A DNA stretch of 64,000 nucleotides from contig CBINGY010000004.1 in assembly GCA_966250325.1 (NCBI GenBank), forward strand, positions 62,001-126,000. The letters run 5' to 3'. This document shows, one piece after another, positions 28,735 to 36,921 of this stretch. The notes beneath the pieces were generated by a model that was not told where the DNA came from, ran no database searches, and saw only the letters and a list, made by a program, of their open reading frames with translations. A program made the position numbers and the translations under genes. Positions within the stretch are counted from its first letter, which is position 1, and each line of letters begins with the position of its first letter. The stretch is from Jiulongibacter sp966250325. GTDB lineage: Bacteria; Bacteroidota; Bacteroidia; Cytophagales; Spirosomataceae.

Positions 28735-28742
28735 TAAATTTG
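28735..28742 (+). promoter_or_regulatory. -7 element of the thioredoxin-like gene
   Basis: TAAATTTG fits TANNTTTG. Transcription would start near 28749, after the upstream ATG at 28730, which supports translation from the ATG at 28760. Confidence 0.5.
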
Positions 28743-28759
28743 TGTCAAAAGTAGTTAGA

Positions 28760-29314
28760 ATGGCACGTACAGAATCCAATATGATGCCGATAGGCACTCC
28801 GGCTCCAGATTTCTATTTACCTGATACGGTTACCGGAAAATGGTTTTCTCTATCTGATCTGAAGTCGGATCTGGCTCTGGTGGTGATGTTCATCTGCAAC
28901 CATTGCAAGTATGTGAAACATATCAATGAAGAACTGGTGCGGCTGGTTAATGATTTCCAGAAGCAAGGGGTAACGTTTGTCGGAATCAGTTCAAATGATA
29001 TTGAAAATTACCCGGAAGACGCTCCCGAACTCATGAAACTACGGGCAGCCGAGCTGGGCTACAATTTCCCGTATCTGTATGATGAGTCGCAGGAGATAGC
29101 GAAAGCGTATGATGCCGCCTGTACGCCAGACTTCTTCGTGTTTGATAAAAATCTCAAACTGATGTATCGCGGGCGAATGGACGGCTCTACTCCAGGCAAT
29201 GAGGTGCCCGTTACCGGAAATGACCTTCGGGGGGCTCTGCGGGCAGTGGTAGCCGGTGAGCCTGTTTCAGAAATTCAGTATCCGAGTATGGGATGTAATA
29301 TTAAGTGGAAGTGA
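28760..29314 (+). CDS. Thioredoxin-fold protein (AhpC/TSA family)
   Basis: A 184-residue protein beginning MARTESNMMPIGTPAPDF, with the peroxiredoxin-like PDF motif. A CNHCKYV redox pair occurs at about residues 47-50, followed by the strand FVGISSNDIENYP. The cis-proline region is DAACTPDFFVF and the end is PSMGCNIKW. It probably acts as a thiol-disulphide reductant or peroxidase in the cytoplasm; there is no signal. I use the start at 28760 because the -7 promoter element lies at 28735-28742, downstream of the ATG at 28730. Confidence 0.88.
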   Translation: MARTESNMMPIGTPAPDFYLPDTVTGKWFSLSDLKSDLALVVMFICNHCKYVKHINEELVRLVNDFQKQGVTFVGISSNDIENYPEDAPELMKLRAAELGYNFPYLYDESQEIAKAYDAACTPDFFVFDKNLKLMYRGRMDGSTPGNEVPVTGNDLRGALRAVVAGEPVSEIQYPSMGCNIKWK

Positions 29315-29322
29315 GGGGTGTG

Positions 29323-29390
29323 GGAATTAGGGAATTAGTGAATTGGTAAATTAGTGAATTGGGAAGTAGTAAATTAGGGAATTAGTGAGG
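29323..29390. repeat. Degenerate 8-nt tandem repeat (GGAATTAG unit)
   Basis: About eight imperfect copies of an 8-nt unit (GGAATTAG, TGAATTGG, TAAATTAG and variants), starting 8 nt after the thioredoxin-like stop. One 7-nt unit breaks the phase. Intergenic, in the 186-nt gap between convergent genes; the rest of the gap shows nothing else. Confidence 0.75.
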
Positions 29391-29500
29391 ATGGAGTTTC
29401 GCGGGTTTGAGGTGCATTATTGGTTCCATGTTAAACTACCTTTCAGGTGAAAACGCTTATCTATCTCTGCTATCTGTATTTTGAACCAATCCATTTGTTA

Positions 29501-31021
29501 TTAGATATCAAACTTAATTCCCTGAGCCAGAGGAAGGTCTGTTCCATAATTTATGGTGCAGGTTTGTCTTCGCATGTAGGCTTTCCAGGCATCGCTGCCG
29601 CTTTCTCTGCCGCCTCCGGTTTCTTTTTCGCCACCAAAAGCACCGCCTATCTCTGCTCCGCTGGTTCCTATATTCACATTGGCAATTCCGCAGTCTGAGC
29701 CCGATGCCGACAAGAATGTTTCTGCCTCTCTCATATTCAGGGTAAAAATAGCACCGGATAGCCCCTGAGGTACGTCATTCTGCATGCGAATGGCTTCCTC
29801 CAGGTTGTCATAAATCAGCAGATAGAGAATAGGGGCAAAGGTTTCTTTTTTTACAAGGCTCATTCCGGTATTTGCCAGAATAATCGTAGGTTTTACGTAA
29901 CATCCGGATGGTAAATCTAATACTTCATTTCCGGTAAGTATTTCGCCACCTTCTTTCTGAGCTTCCTCAATCGCTTTTTGGTAATTTTCAACAGCTGCCA
30001 GATCAATGAGAGGTCCAACGTGATTCTGCGAATCCAGCGGGTTGCCGATTTTTAACTGGTCATAAGCAAGCAGAAGCTTTTCTTTCACTTCCGGGAAAAC
30101 GGAACGGGCTACCAGAAGCCGGCGTGTGCTGGTGCATCGCTGACCGGCGGTTCCCACCGCACCAAAGACGATTGCCGGTATAGCCTGATTCAAATCGGCA
30201 GAAGCCGTAAGAATGATCGCATTGTTTCCGCCAAGCTCCAGAATGGTTTTCCCGAGGCGGGCTGCTACCGTGGTGGCAACCGATTTTCCCATAGCCGTGC
30301 TTCCTGTGGCAGAAATAAGTGGAATACGGGCATCTGCACTCATCTTTTGGCCTATCTCTCTACCACCGATTATCAGATTAGAAATACCCTCTGGTAATTC
30401 GTTTTCCCTGGCTATTTCGCTCCAAATCCACTGGCAGGCCAGGGCGGTAAAGGGTGTTTTTTCACTGGGTTTCCAAACGGTGACATTCCCACAAACCCAG
30501 GCAATAGCGGCATTCCAGCTCCAAACGGCTACCGGAAAATTGAAAGCAGAAATGATTCCCACAATACCCAGCGGATGCCACTGCTCAAACATCCGGTGTT
30601 GCGGTCGCTCACTGGGCATTTGCAATCCGTAAAGTTGCCTCGAAAGACCCACCGAAAAATCACAGATATCGATCATTTCCTGCACTTCTCCGAGACCTTC
30701 CTGCAGGCTCTTTCCCATCTCGTAGCTCACCAGTTCGCCCAGGGCAGGTTTGTATTGCCTGAGTCGCAAACCAAACTGACGCACAATCTCACCTCGTTTG
30801 GGTGCAGGCAGATTTTTCCAATACGTAGAAGCTTCCGTTGCTTGTTTCGCTACCTCCTCAAACTGCTCTGCCGAAATCTGCTCCACAGTACCAATCGCCT
30901 GTGCGTCAACCGGTGATTTTATTGAAAGCAACTCACCCTTTCCCCGGAAGAAAAAAGTGCCGGTGCTATTGCCCGAAACCTGAGGCGTTGCTTTGATTTT
31001 TTCAAGAAATGGATTTTCCAT
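29501..31021 (-). CDS. Aldehyde dehydrogenase, ALDH7 type (2-aminoadipate semialdehyde dehydrogenase)
   Basis: A 506-residue aldehyde dehydrogenase of the ALDH7/antiquitin type. Catalytic ELGGNNAII and the nucleophile in GTAGQRCTSTRR are present, with the NAD-binding GSTAMGKS before them. The natural reaction is oxidation of 2-aminoadipate 6-semialdehyde (cyclic form: piperideine-6-carboxylate) to 2-aminoadipate. The start is the ATG at 31021 (MENPFLEK), 22 nt after the DUF1338 gene; a longer frame to 31180 would run into that gene. Third gene of the lysine catabolism operon. Confidence 0.92.
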   Translation of the reverse strand: MENPFLEKIKATPQVSGNSTGTFFFRGKGELLSIKSPVDAQAIGTVEQISAEQFEEVAKQATEASTYWKNLPAPKRGEIVRQFGLRLRQYKPALGELVSYEMGKSLQEGLGEVQEMIDICDFSVGLSRQLYGLQMPSERPQHRMFEQWHPLGIVGIISAFNFPVAVWSWNAAIAWVCGNVTVWKPSEKTPFTALACQWIWSEIARENELPEGISNLIIGGREIGQKMSADARIPLISATGSTAMGKSVATTVAARLGKTILELGGNNAIILTASADLNQAIPAIVFGAVGTAGQRCTSTRRLLVARSVFPEVKEKLLLAYDQLKIGNPLDSQNHVGPLIDLAAVENYQKAIEEAQKEGGEILTGNEVLDLPSGCYVKPTIILANTGMSLVKKETFAPILYLLIYDNLEEAIRMQNDVPQGLSGAIFTLNMREAETFLSASGSDCGIANVNIGTSGAEIGGAFGGEKETGGGRESGSDAWKAYMRRQTCTINYGTDLPLAQGIKFDI

Positions 31022-31043
31022 GACGTAGGGATTTAAAGGTTTT

Positions 31044-31952
31044 TTAACCGGTCTGTGAACGGAAGGTGCTTTCAAAGATTTTATCGGCGTTTCCTGTTTC
31101 AAAACCATCCCGCAGGTGTTCTCTTCGAAGTTGGTGCTGCGGAATATGACGAAACTGGGGCAAGACGCCGCGTTCTGCAAACTCTACGTAGGAGCCGGGA
31201 ATTAAGGTTTCGGTTCCATCTGAAAAAGAGGCTTTCACCATCTCTGCTACCGAGCTGCTTTGACGTAACAATCCATCTTCACTGGTTTTTATTTTTCCGC
31301 CGGCGGAGTTGAGTTTCACACCCGCCTCCTCCAGGAATTCGTTGAATTTTTCAAGTTGATTGTAGGGCTCCGGTAAGAAATGAACACTTATCGTGTAATG
31401 ATTGAGATAGTACCTGTTGTAAATTACCCAGGCGGCATATTCACTTTCTTCGGCAAGAAAACGGTAATCTTCATAGGACGGGAGACTCCAAAGTGGTTTA
31501 TGAAAAAATTCTCCGACATCCTTTTTGTCTGTCAGATCCAATGAATCCACAGGATCTTGTTTAATGTTATCGGTATATTTTTTAATGATTTGCTGAGCCT
31601 TTAAAGAAAGTTCTTTGACCCGTAACTCGCTGATAAATATTCTGGGATAATTCTCCAGTGGAGGTGCATACCACCAGGCGTCCAGTTTTTTCCCGGCGAA
31701 ATAATAATGCTCCATTTTTCTGAAACCATAGTGCAGGAATATCTTTTCAAAGGAAGCCACTCCGAGATGGGGTACGCCCAGTGTTCTGAAAGCCACATGA
31801 TCGTTGACAATTTCTTCCTGAGAACCAATCATACCCTTTTCTATCATGGCTGCGGTCACCTTTTTGACATTCGGCACCCGTTGCTGATACGGTTGAAAAA
31901 GAGCGTTGAATACATATCCCAGATCGTCAGATTTATCAAATTGCATTCCCAT
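31044..31952 (-). CDS. DUF1338 protein, probable 2-oxoadipate dioxygenase/decarboxylase
   Basis: A 302-residue DUF1338 protein. Established work on the family shows an iron-dependent 2-oxoadipate dioxygenase/decarboxylase (HglS, in lysine breakdown) that gives 2-hydroxyglutarate. Likely iron ligands appear in DHVAFRTLG, YTISVHFLPE and YVEFAERG. Its start codon overlaps the stop of the saccharopine dehydrogenase-like gene by 1 nt, so the operon itself supports the assignment. An aminotransferase for 2-aminoadipate would be needed from elsewhere. Confidence 0.88.
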   Translation of the reverse strand: MGMQFDKSDDLGYVFNALFQPYQQRVPNVKKVTAAMIEKGMIGSQEEIVNDHVAFRTLGVPHLGVASFEKIFLHYGFRKMEHYYFAGKKLDAWWYAPPLENYPRIFISELRVKELSLKAQQIIKKYTDNIKQDPVDSLDLTDKKDVGEFFHKPLWSLPSYEDYRFLAEESEYAAWVIYNRYYLNHYTISVHFLPEPYNQLEKFNEFLEEAGVKLNSAGGKIKTSEDGLLRQSSSVAEMVKASFSDGTETLIPGSYVEFAERGVLPQFRHIPQHQLRREHLRDGFETGNADKIFESTFRSQTG

Positions 31953-33010
31953 TACTGAAATAATTTACCATTTTCTGTTTTCAGGAAGAGGTCAAAGGAT
32001 ATTTCTTCCTGTTTTAAAAATCCCTGCTGCGGCAGCAGGCCATCGGCCACCATTTCCACTACCGCAGCCAGAGAGGCAGCGGTGGTCCAGGAGATAGCTC
32101 TCCATGTTTTTCCTTTTATTTCACGCGGAGAAAAGGCACGGAAATACTCTTCCCGTAGTAGTTTTTCATCCTGCCATCCTTCCACTACGGCATAAACATA
32201 AACTACATCTTCTTTTACCGGCGGCTTGGCATTTTCCAGAATCCCGGTGAGCAATTCACGTCGTTCTTTCAAAATCAGTTCAGATAAAAGAAACCGCATA
32301 AGCCGGGCGTGACCAGGATATCTGATTGTCTTATAATTTAGCGTATCTACTTTACCTTCAAAGGTTTCGCACATGGTGCCCAAGCCGCCCGAAGTGGTAA
32401 AAGCTTCAAATTCCTTGCCCTCTATATTGATGTATTCCAGGCCATCCAGTGAAGTTACCATTTTGCGTTCACCATTGTGAATGGCCTCGGCATCGTTAAT
32501 GTATTCATTAATTACACCCGCAGGTGACCACGTAAACGAATAGGCAAGCTGACCATTGGGGTATTTCGGAAGAGCTCCCACCCGCAATTCGATATCACGC
32601 AGCTTACTGAATCGGGCTGCCAGATCGGCACCAATGATTCCGATGAGTCCGGGAGCAAGACCACACTGGGGAGCCATCACCGATTCTGAAGTTTTGCTCA
32701 GCTCACGTATAAAAGCCGTAGTAGGCACATCCTCCGTAAGGTCAAAATAATGCGTGTGATGATCGGAACAGGCTTTGGCAATGGCCTGATTCAGGAAAAA
32801 GGGAAGACAGGAAACCACTGCGTCAAACTCTGCGGCCAGTTGATTGAGCATCTGCTTATTCGCCAGGTCTTTTTCTTTGACTTTAAAGGGTAAAGGGTAC
32901 TGATAATGAGGCTTTTTTACGTCAAAACCAGTCACCTGAAAACGATCTGAAAGTAGTACGCCTACCAGAGAACCCACTTTTCCCATTCCCAGCACGGCAA
33001 TTGTTCTCAT
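31952..33010 (-). CDS. Saccharopine dehydrogenase-family protein (saccharopine or lysine 6-dehydrogenase)
   Basis: A 352-residue protein with an N-terminal Rossmann fold (VLGMGKVGSLVG, residues 5-16) and a saccharopine dehydrogenase C-terminal catalytic domain. It could be saccharopine dehydrogenase (glutamate-forming), or lysine 6-dehydrogenase, which has the same fold and length and feeds 2-aminoadipate semialdehyde directly to ALDH7. The second option would make the operon self-sufficient, since no lysine-ketoglutarate reductase is seen next to it. First gene of the operon, with a possible regulator site upstream. Confidence 0.88.
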   Translation of the reverse strand: MRTIAVLGMGKVGSLVGVLLSDRFQVTGFDVKKPHYQYPLPFKVKEKDLANKQMLNQLAAEFDAVVSCLPFFLNQAIAKACSDHHTHYFDLTEDVPTTAFIRELSKTSESVMAPQCGLAPGLIGIIGADLAARFSKLRDIELRVGALPKYPNGQLAYSFTWSPAGVINEYINDAEAIHNGERKMVTSLDGLEYINIEGKEFEAFTTSGGLGTMCETFEGKVDTLNYKTIRYPGHARLMRFLLSELILKERRELLTGILENAKPPVKEDVVYVYAVVEGWQDEKLLREEYFRAFSPREIKGKTWRAISWTTAASLAAVVEMVADGLLPQQGFLKQEEISFDLFLKTENGKLFQ

Positions 33011-33054
33011 ATGGATGTTGTTAATGAAGTGCCTGAACTTACTAAAATCCTACG

Positions 33055-33084
33055 ATTTTAACAAATAAGACAAAATTTTAACAA
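33055..33084. repeat. Direct repeat ATTTTAACAA, 20-bp period
   Basis: ATTTTAACAA occurs at 33055-33064 and 33075-33084, in the 85 nt between the start of the saccharopine dehydrogenase-like gene and the end of the subunit-3 gene. The 20-bp spacing (two helical turns) suits a dimer or tandem regulator site. Confidence 0.5.
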
Positions 33085-33095
33085 CTTAAACGCCC

Positions 33096-33743
33096 TTATC
33101 CTTTGATATGCTTTTCCCAATTGGCATAACTCAGTCCAAACTTCTTCAACTCCTCTTCTGGTGCCCCGTCCCAGACATTCGGCGTATTTCCTTTGTAATC
33201 GAGGTCTTTTACACCCATTTCAGAGGTGAAAAATCCTGTTACCACCAGGTTTCTGAACCGGTTAAAGAAGGTTACGCCATAGCTCATCTCCGGCTTTGCT
33301 TTTCCGGGATATGCGATCTGATCCACCATTTTCAGTTGATCTGCTTTTGAAAGATCGGTAAAACGCTTGCCAAACTGCCGGCGGCATTCGGTATCCAGCC
33401 ACATGAGTCCTCCACGAAGAGGCACCTGATGCTCGGGCATATCTTTGGAAATGAATTCAATAAAGGCGGGAACACCTGCAGCCGAAGCCGAACCGGAAAC
33501 CTCATCTGCCGGAATAACGATATCTGATAACACCGTGATGGTGTTCATTTCATGAGGATCAAAGAAGGTCTCTGCCTGTAGTTTGCGGTCATAAAGAATT
33601 TCTTCCTTCAACTGTCCATTTCTGGAATCTGGTAAATCTTCATTGACCACTGCAGGAGGTACTTCTTTGGCAAGTACATTTCCGCTTACGGCCACCCCGG
33701 CGGTTCCTAATCCTATGTTTTTGAGTACGTCTCTTCTTTTCAT
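33096..33743 (-). CDS. Gluconate 2-dehydrogenase subunit 3-family protein (Tat leader)
   Basis: A 215-residue small subunit of an FAD-linked sugar dehydrogenase. MKRRDVLKNIGLGTAGVAVSG is a Tat leader, expected to carry the FAD-containing GMC partner across the membrane. The domain core includes ADEVSGSASAAGVPAF and FFNRFRNLVVTGFFTSE, common to the family. It lies 10 nt downstream of the GMC gene on the same strand. Likely a maturation or piggyback export subunit rather than catalytic. Confidence 0.92.
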   Translation of the reverse strand: MKRRDVLKNIGLGTAGVAVSGNVLAKEVPPAVVNEDLPDSRNGQLKEEILYDRKLQAETFFDPHEMNTITVLSDIVIPADEVSGSASAAGVPAFIEFISKDMPEHQVPLRGGLMWLDTECRRQFGKRFTDLSKADQLKMVDQIAYPGKAKPEMSYGVTFFNRFRNLVVTGFFTSEMGVKDLDYKGNTPNVWDGAPEEELKKFGLSYANWEKHIKG

Positions 33744-33753
33744 AATTCGTTTC

Positions 33754-35499
33754 TTAGATATTCCCTTTCTTTATCTGATCCAACACATAATCTGAAGCAC
33801 GCCAGCTTAAAGCCAGAATGGTCCATGTAGGATTTTTATCGGCCTGCGAAACAAACGCACCTCCATCTACCACAAACAGATTCTTCACATCATGAGACTG
33901 GCAAAAACCGTTCAGGGCAGATTTATTCGGGTCAGACCCCATTCGTACCGTTCCTACTTCATGAATAATTCTTCCGGGTGCGGCCAACCCGTAATTGGTG
34001 CTGGCATCTGGTTTATTTCCCAAAGGAACTCCGCCGAGTGCATGGATAATCTCTTCGAAGGTATCCTGCATGTGTTTGGCTTGTTTGATTTCATAATCGC
34101 TCCATTCGTAATGAAAACGAAGCACAGGAATTCCCCATTTGTCAACCACATTCGGGTCAATTTCACAGAAATTATCTTCCCGGGCCACAGCCTCGCCCCG
34201 GCCAGACATGCCAATGGTGGAGCCATAAAAAAATCTGACATCATCTTTCAAGGAGGCCCCGTATCCGCCGGCTTCCCGCTGTACGCCGTTTCTTGCCGGG
34301 AATCGGCCATTGGTATTCTGCATATTGAAGCCAAAACCGTAAGAGGGCTGGGACATTCCTCCGCCATATTCGATATGGTAACCCCTCGGGAAATCAAGTT
34401 TCGAATTATCGAGCCACCAGGGTGAATATACGTGCATTCCGCCCACACCATCTTCGTTATACCTCATACGGTTTGCGAGTTGAGGTACAAAGGCACTCCG
34501 ACTGGCTCCGGTGGAATCATGCAGGTATTTGCCTACCACTCCCGAAGAGTTGGCCAAACCATTCTGAAACCTCGAAGATTTGGAATTGAGCAACAAACGT
34601 GACGATTCACAGGCACTGGCTGCCAACATCACCACTTTACCTCTTACCGTTACTTCATTTTTCGACTCCTTATCTACATACGAAACCCCCGTTGCTTTGC
34701 CGTTTGAATCGGTGAGCACTTCACGGGCCATAGCATTATTAATCAAAGTGAGGTTGCCGGTTTTTAATGCCGGGATCACCAGCACCGAAGATGAGGAGAA
34801 ATCGGCATACGCCTGGCAGCCCCTTCCGCATTGGCGGCAATAAAAGCACGAGCCCCGTTCATCATTGATAGGTTTGGTAAGAATAGAAAGCCTAGAAGGA
34901 ATGGTGGTTACACCTGTTTTCCTGTTGGCCTCCATGATCATGAGCTCATGAAGTCTGGGTTTCGGAGGTGGTAAAAATATACTATCCGGGTCGTTTGGAA
35001 GGCCTTCATTGGAACCGAAAACCCCCACCAGCCGGTCCACTTTGTCATAGTAAGGAGCCACATCCTGGTAACTTATGGGCCAGTTTTCTCCCAAACCATC
35101 TATGTCTTTTCTTTTAAAATCTTTAGGACCAAACCGAAGCGAAATACGCCCCCAGTGGTTGGTTCGTCCACCGAGCATACGGGAGCGGAACCAGTCAAAT
35201 TTTGTGTCACCTACATGGGTGTAAGGTTCACCGTCCAGATCCCATCCTCCCCAGGCAGCATCAAAATCACCATTATGCCTGAATTGAGTACGGGCTCCGC
35301 GTCGTAGCGAGTCCCAGGGATTTTTCAGTTGGGTTATATATTTCGGGTCTTTGGGGTCATAATAACCACCGGCTTCAAGCATACACACCTTGGCTCCGGC
35401 TTTGGTCAATTGATAGGCAGCCATGCCGCCACCCGCACCTGAGCCCACAATAATCACATCGTATTCGGCCGGGTTTTCTTTGAGTTGGAATTCTTTCAT
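33754..35499 (-). CDS. GMC-family FAD-dependent oxidoreductase
   Basis: A 581-residue GMC dehydrogenase. The FAD-binding GSGAGGGMAAY is at residues 18-28, followed by the GGRTNHWGRISLRFG segment. A Cys-rich loop, FYCRQCGRGCQ, lies near residue 220. The C-terminal domain has VDGGAFVSQADKNPTWTI, the second FAD contact and substrate region of the family. It carries no signal of its own and is probably exported with subunit 3. Likely substrates are glycosides or gluconate-type sugars, including 3-keto-sugar formation; electrons would go to a cytochrome c. First gene of a two-gene unit. Confidence 0.92.
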   Translation of the reverse strand: MKEFQLKENPAEYDVIIVGSGAGGGMAAYQLTKAGAKVCMLEAGGYYDPKDPKYITQLKNPWDSLRRGARTQFRHNGDFDAAWGGWDLDGEPYTHVGDTKFDWFRSRMLGGRTNHWGRISLRFGPKDFKRKDIDGLGENWPISYQDVAPYYDKVDRLVGVFGSNEGLPNDPDSIFLPPPKPRLHELMIMEANRKTGVTTIPSRLSILTKPINDERGSCFYCRQCGRGCQAYADFSSSSVLVIPALKTGNLTLINNAMAREVLTDSNGKATGVSYVDKESKNEVTVRGKVVMLAASACESSRLLLNSKSSRFQNGLANSSGVVGKYLHDSTGASRSAFVPQLANRMRYNEDGVGGMHVYSPWWLDNSKLDFPRGYHIEYGGGMSQPSYGFGFNMQNTNGRFPARNGVQREAGGYGASLKDDVRFFYGSTIGMSGRGEAVAREDNFCEIDPNVVDKWGIPVLRFHYEWSDYEIKQAKHMQDTFEEIIHALGGVPLGNKPDASTNYGLAAPGRIIHEVGTVRMGSDPNKSALNGFCQSHDVKNLFVVDGGAFVSQADKNPTWTILALSWRASDYVLDQIKKGNI

Positions 35500-35595
35500 T
35501 TCGTAGGGTTGAATAAATCAAGGTCAAACTACTCAATTCCTGAGAAAATAAAAATAGCGAAAGGGTAGGGAAGGGGTAAAAAGGCTTCTGACCTG

Positions 35596-35603
35596 TATAT
35601 TTG
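35596..35603 (+). promoter_or_regulatory. -7 element of the DUF1593 gene
   Basis: TATATTTG matches TANNTTTG, 26 nt before the ATG at 35629. No TTG was found at the right distance upstream. Confidence 0.5.
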
Positions 35604-35628
35604 AATGAATCTGTAGATGAAATAACTC

Positions 35629-36915
35629 ATGAAATTACTATTCACGGCGGTTTTATTGATTTGTTCGATCACTTCCCGGGCTCAGAAAGTGCCGCTTGTG
35701 GTAACTACCGATATCGGGCAGGATCCCGATGACATGCAGTCGCTCATACGTTTGCTATTTTATGCCAATGATTTCGAAATCCTGGGGTTAATTGCCAATG
35801 CAGATGCCAACTATGAGCATGAAGCGGCCAAAGCCCGCGTTGATCTCATTTTTCAGGCTATTGATGCCTACGAACGCGACTTTCCGAATTTAAGACGGGC
35901 TGATCCCTCGTTTCCTGCTGCCGATGGCCTGAGAAACGTGGTGAAACTGGGCACTGAAGGAAATGGTACCGCTATTCCTTTTGAAAAGTATACAGGTATC
36001 GGGAAAAATACACCGGGGTCTGATCACATCATTCGCGTGGTAGATTCGCTAAAATCTCCGGAATGGATTGCGGTTTCAGTTTGGGGTGGTGCCTGCGATC
36101 TGGCTCAGGCTCTCTGGGATGTAAAACAAAACCGATCGGAGAAGGAAATGGCGGAGTTCTGTAAAAAGATGAGAGTTTACATGATTGGCAAACAGGATTC
36201 ATCCAATCAATGGATTCTTGATAATTTTCCTGATTTGTGGGTTATTCTGGCAGAACACCCCACAGATAAATGGAAATCGGTGTACCGGGGAATGTTTCTG
36301 GGGGGTGATATGGATCTAACGGGTTCCGCATGGTTTGATAAAAATGTAGTTCATTCCGGGAATCTCGGTAGCATGTATCCCCGGAAGGCTTATACGGGTG
36401 CGAATCCCCATAAACTCATGAAGGAGGGTGATTCACCAGCCATGTTGTATTTTGTTCGGAATGGACTGAATGATTTTGAAAGACCCGAATACGGGGGCTG
36501 GGGTGGAAGGTTTAGGAAAGATTCGCCAAACAGATTTACCGATACCGAGGTATTGCTTTCAGATACGCTTGCTCTTCATACGATTTCCCGTTGGCGGGGT
36601 GATTTTCAGGCAGATTTTGCCAGAAGGGCCGCCTGGGCGGCAGGGAGTGTAAATCTTGCTCCTGAAATAGAAGTGGAGGTAAGCGTTAAGCCAGATTTTT
36701 TTGAACTCGATGCCTCGCAGAGCTCAGATCCTGAAGCTACTCCATTGACCTTCAGCTGGGAAATATACCGTGACATTAGTTCCTGCCCATTTCGCAATCT
36801 GCCATCCGAATCTAAAATCAGAATAGAGAAAAACTGGCAGGGGGAATGTCATCTGATACTTCGTGCAAGTGATGAGAGCGGGCCTTCTTTGAAAAGGGTG
36901 GTGTTGAAGAATTGA
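35629..36915 (+). CDS. Exported DUF1593 protein, nucleoside hydrolase-like
   Basis: A 428-residue protein with a signal peptide (cleavage after TSRAQ, about residue 19). The N-terminal domain is a nucleoside hydrolase-like fold with the metal-binding Asp motif VVTTDIGQDPDDMQS at about 24-38; a smaller C-terminal beta domain follows (about 345-428). DUF1593 proteins are thought to be periplasmic glycan-acting hydrolases, as they are often found near carbohydrate genes. The stop is 6 nt from the stop of holB on the other strand. Confidence 0.87.
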   Translation: MKLLFTAVLLICSITSRAQKVPLVVTTDIGQDPDDMQSLIRLLFYANDFEILGLIANADANYEHEAAKARVDLIFQAIDAYERDFPNLRRADPSFPAADGLRNVVKLGTEGNGTAIPFEKYTGIGKNTPGSDHIIRVVDSLKSPEWIAVSVWGGACDLAQALWDVKQNRSEKEMAEFCKKMRVYMIGKQDSSNQWILDNFPDLWVILAEHPTDKWKSVYRGMFLGGDMDLTGSAWFDKNVVHSGNLGSMYPRKAYTGANPHKLMKEGDSPAMLYFVRNGLNDFERPEYGGWGGRFRKDSPNRFTDTEVLLSDTLALHTISRWRGDFQADFARRAAWAAGSVNLAPEIEVEVSVKPDFFELDASQSSDPEATPLTFSWEIYRDISSCPFRNLPSESKIRIEKNWQGECHLILRASDESGPSLKRVVLKN

Positions 36916-36921
36916 TGTCCG

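Noticed and set aside
31022..31180. Upstream extension of the aldehyde dehydrogenase to 31180
   Set aside because: It would overlap the DUF1338 gene in another frame and adds a low-quality leader; the ATG at 31021 directly precedes the conserved start.
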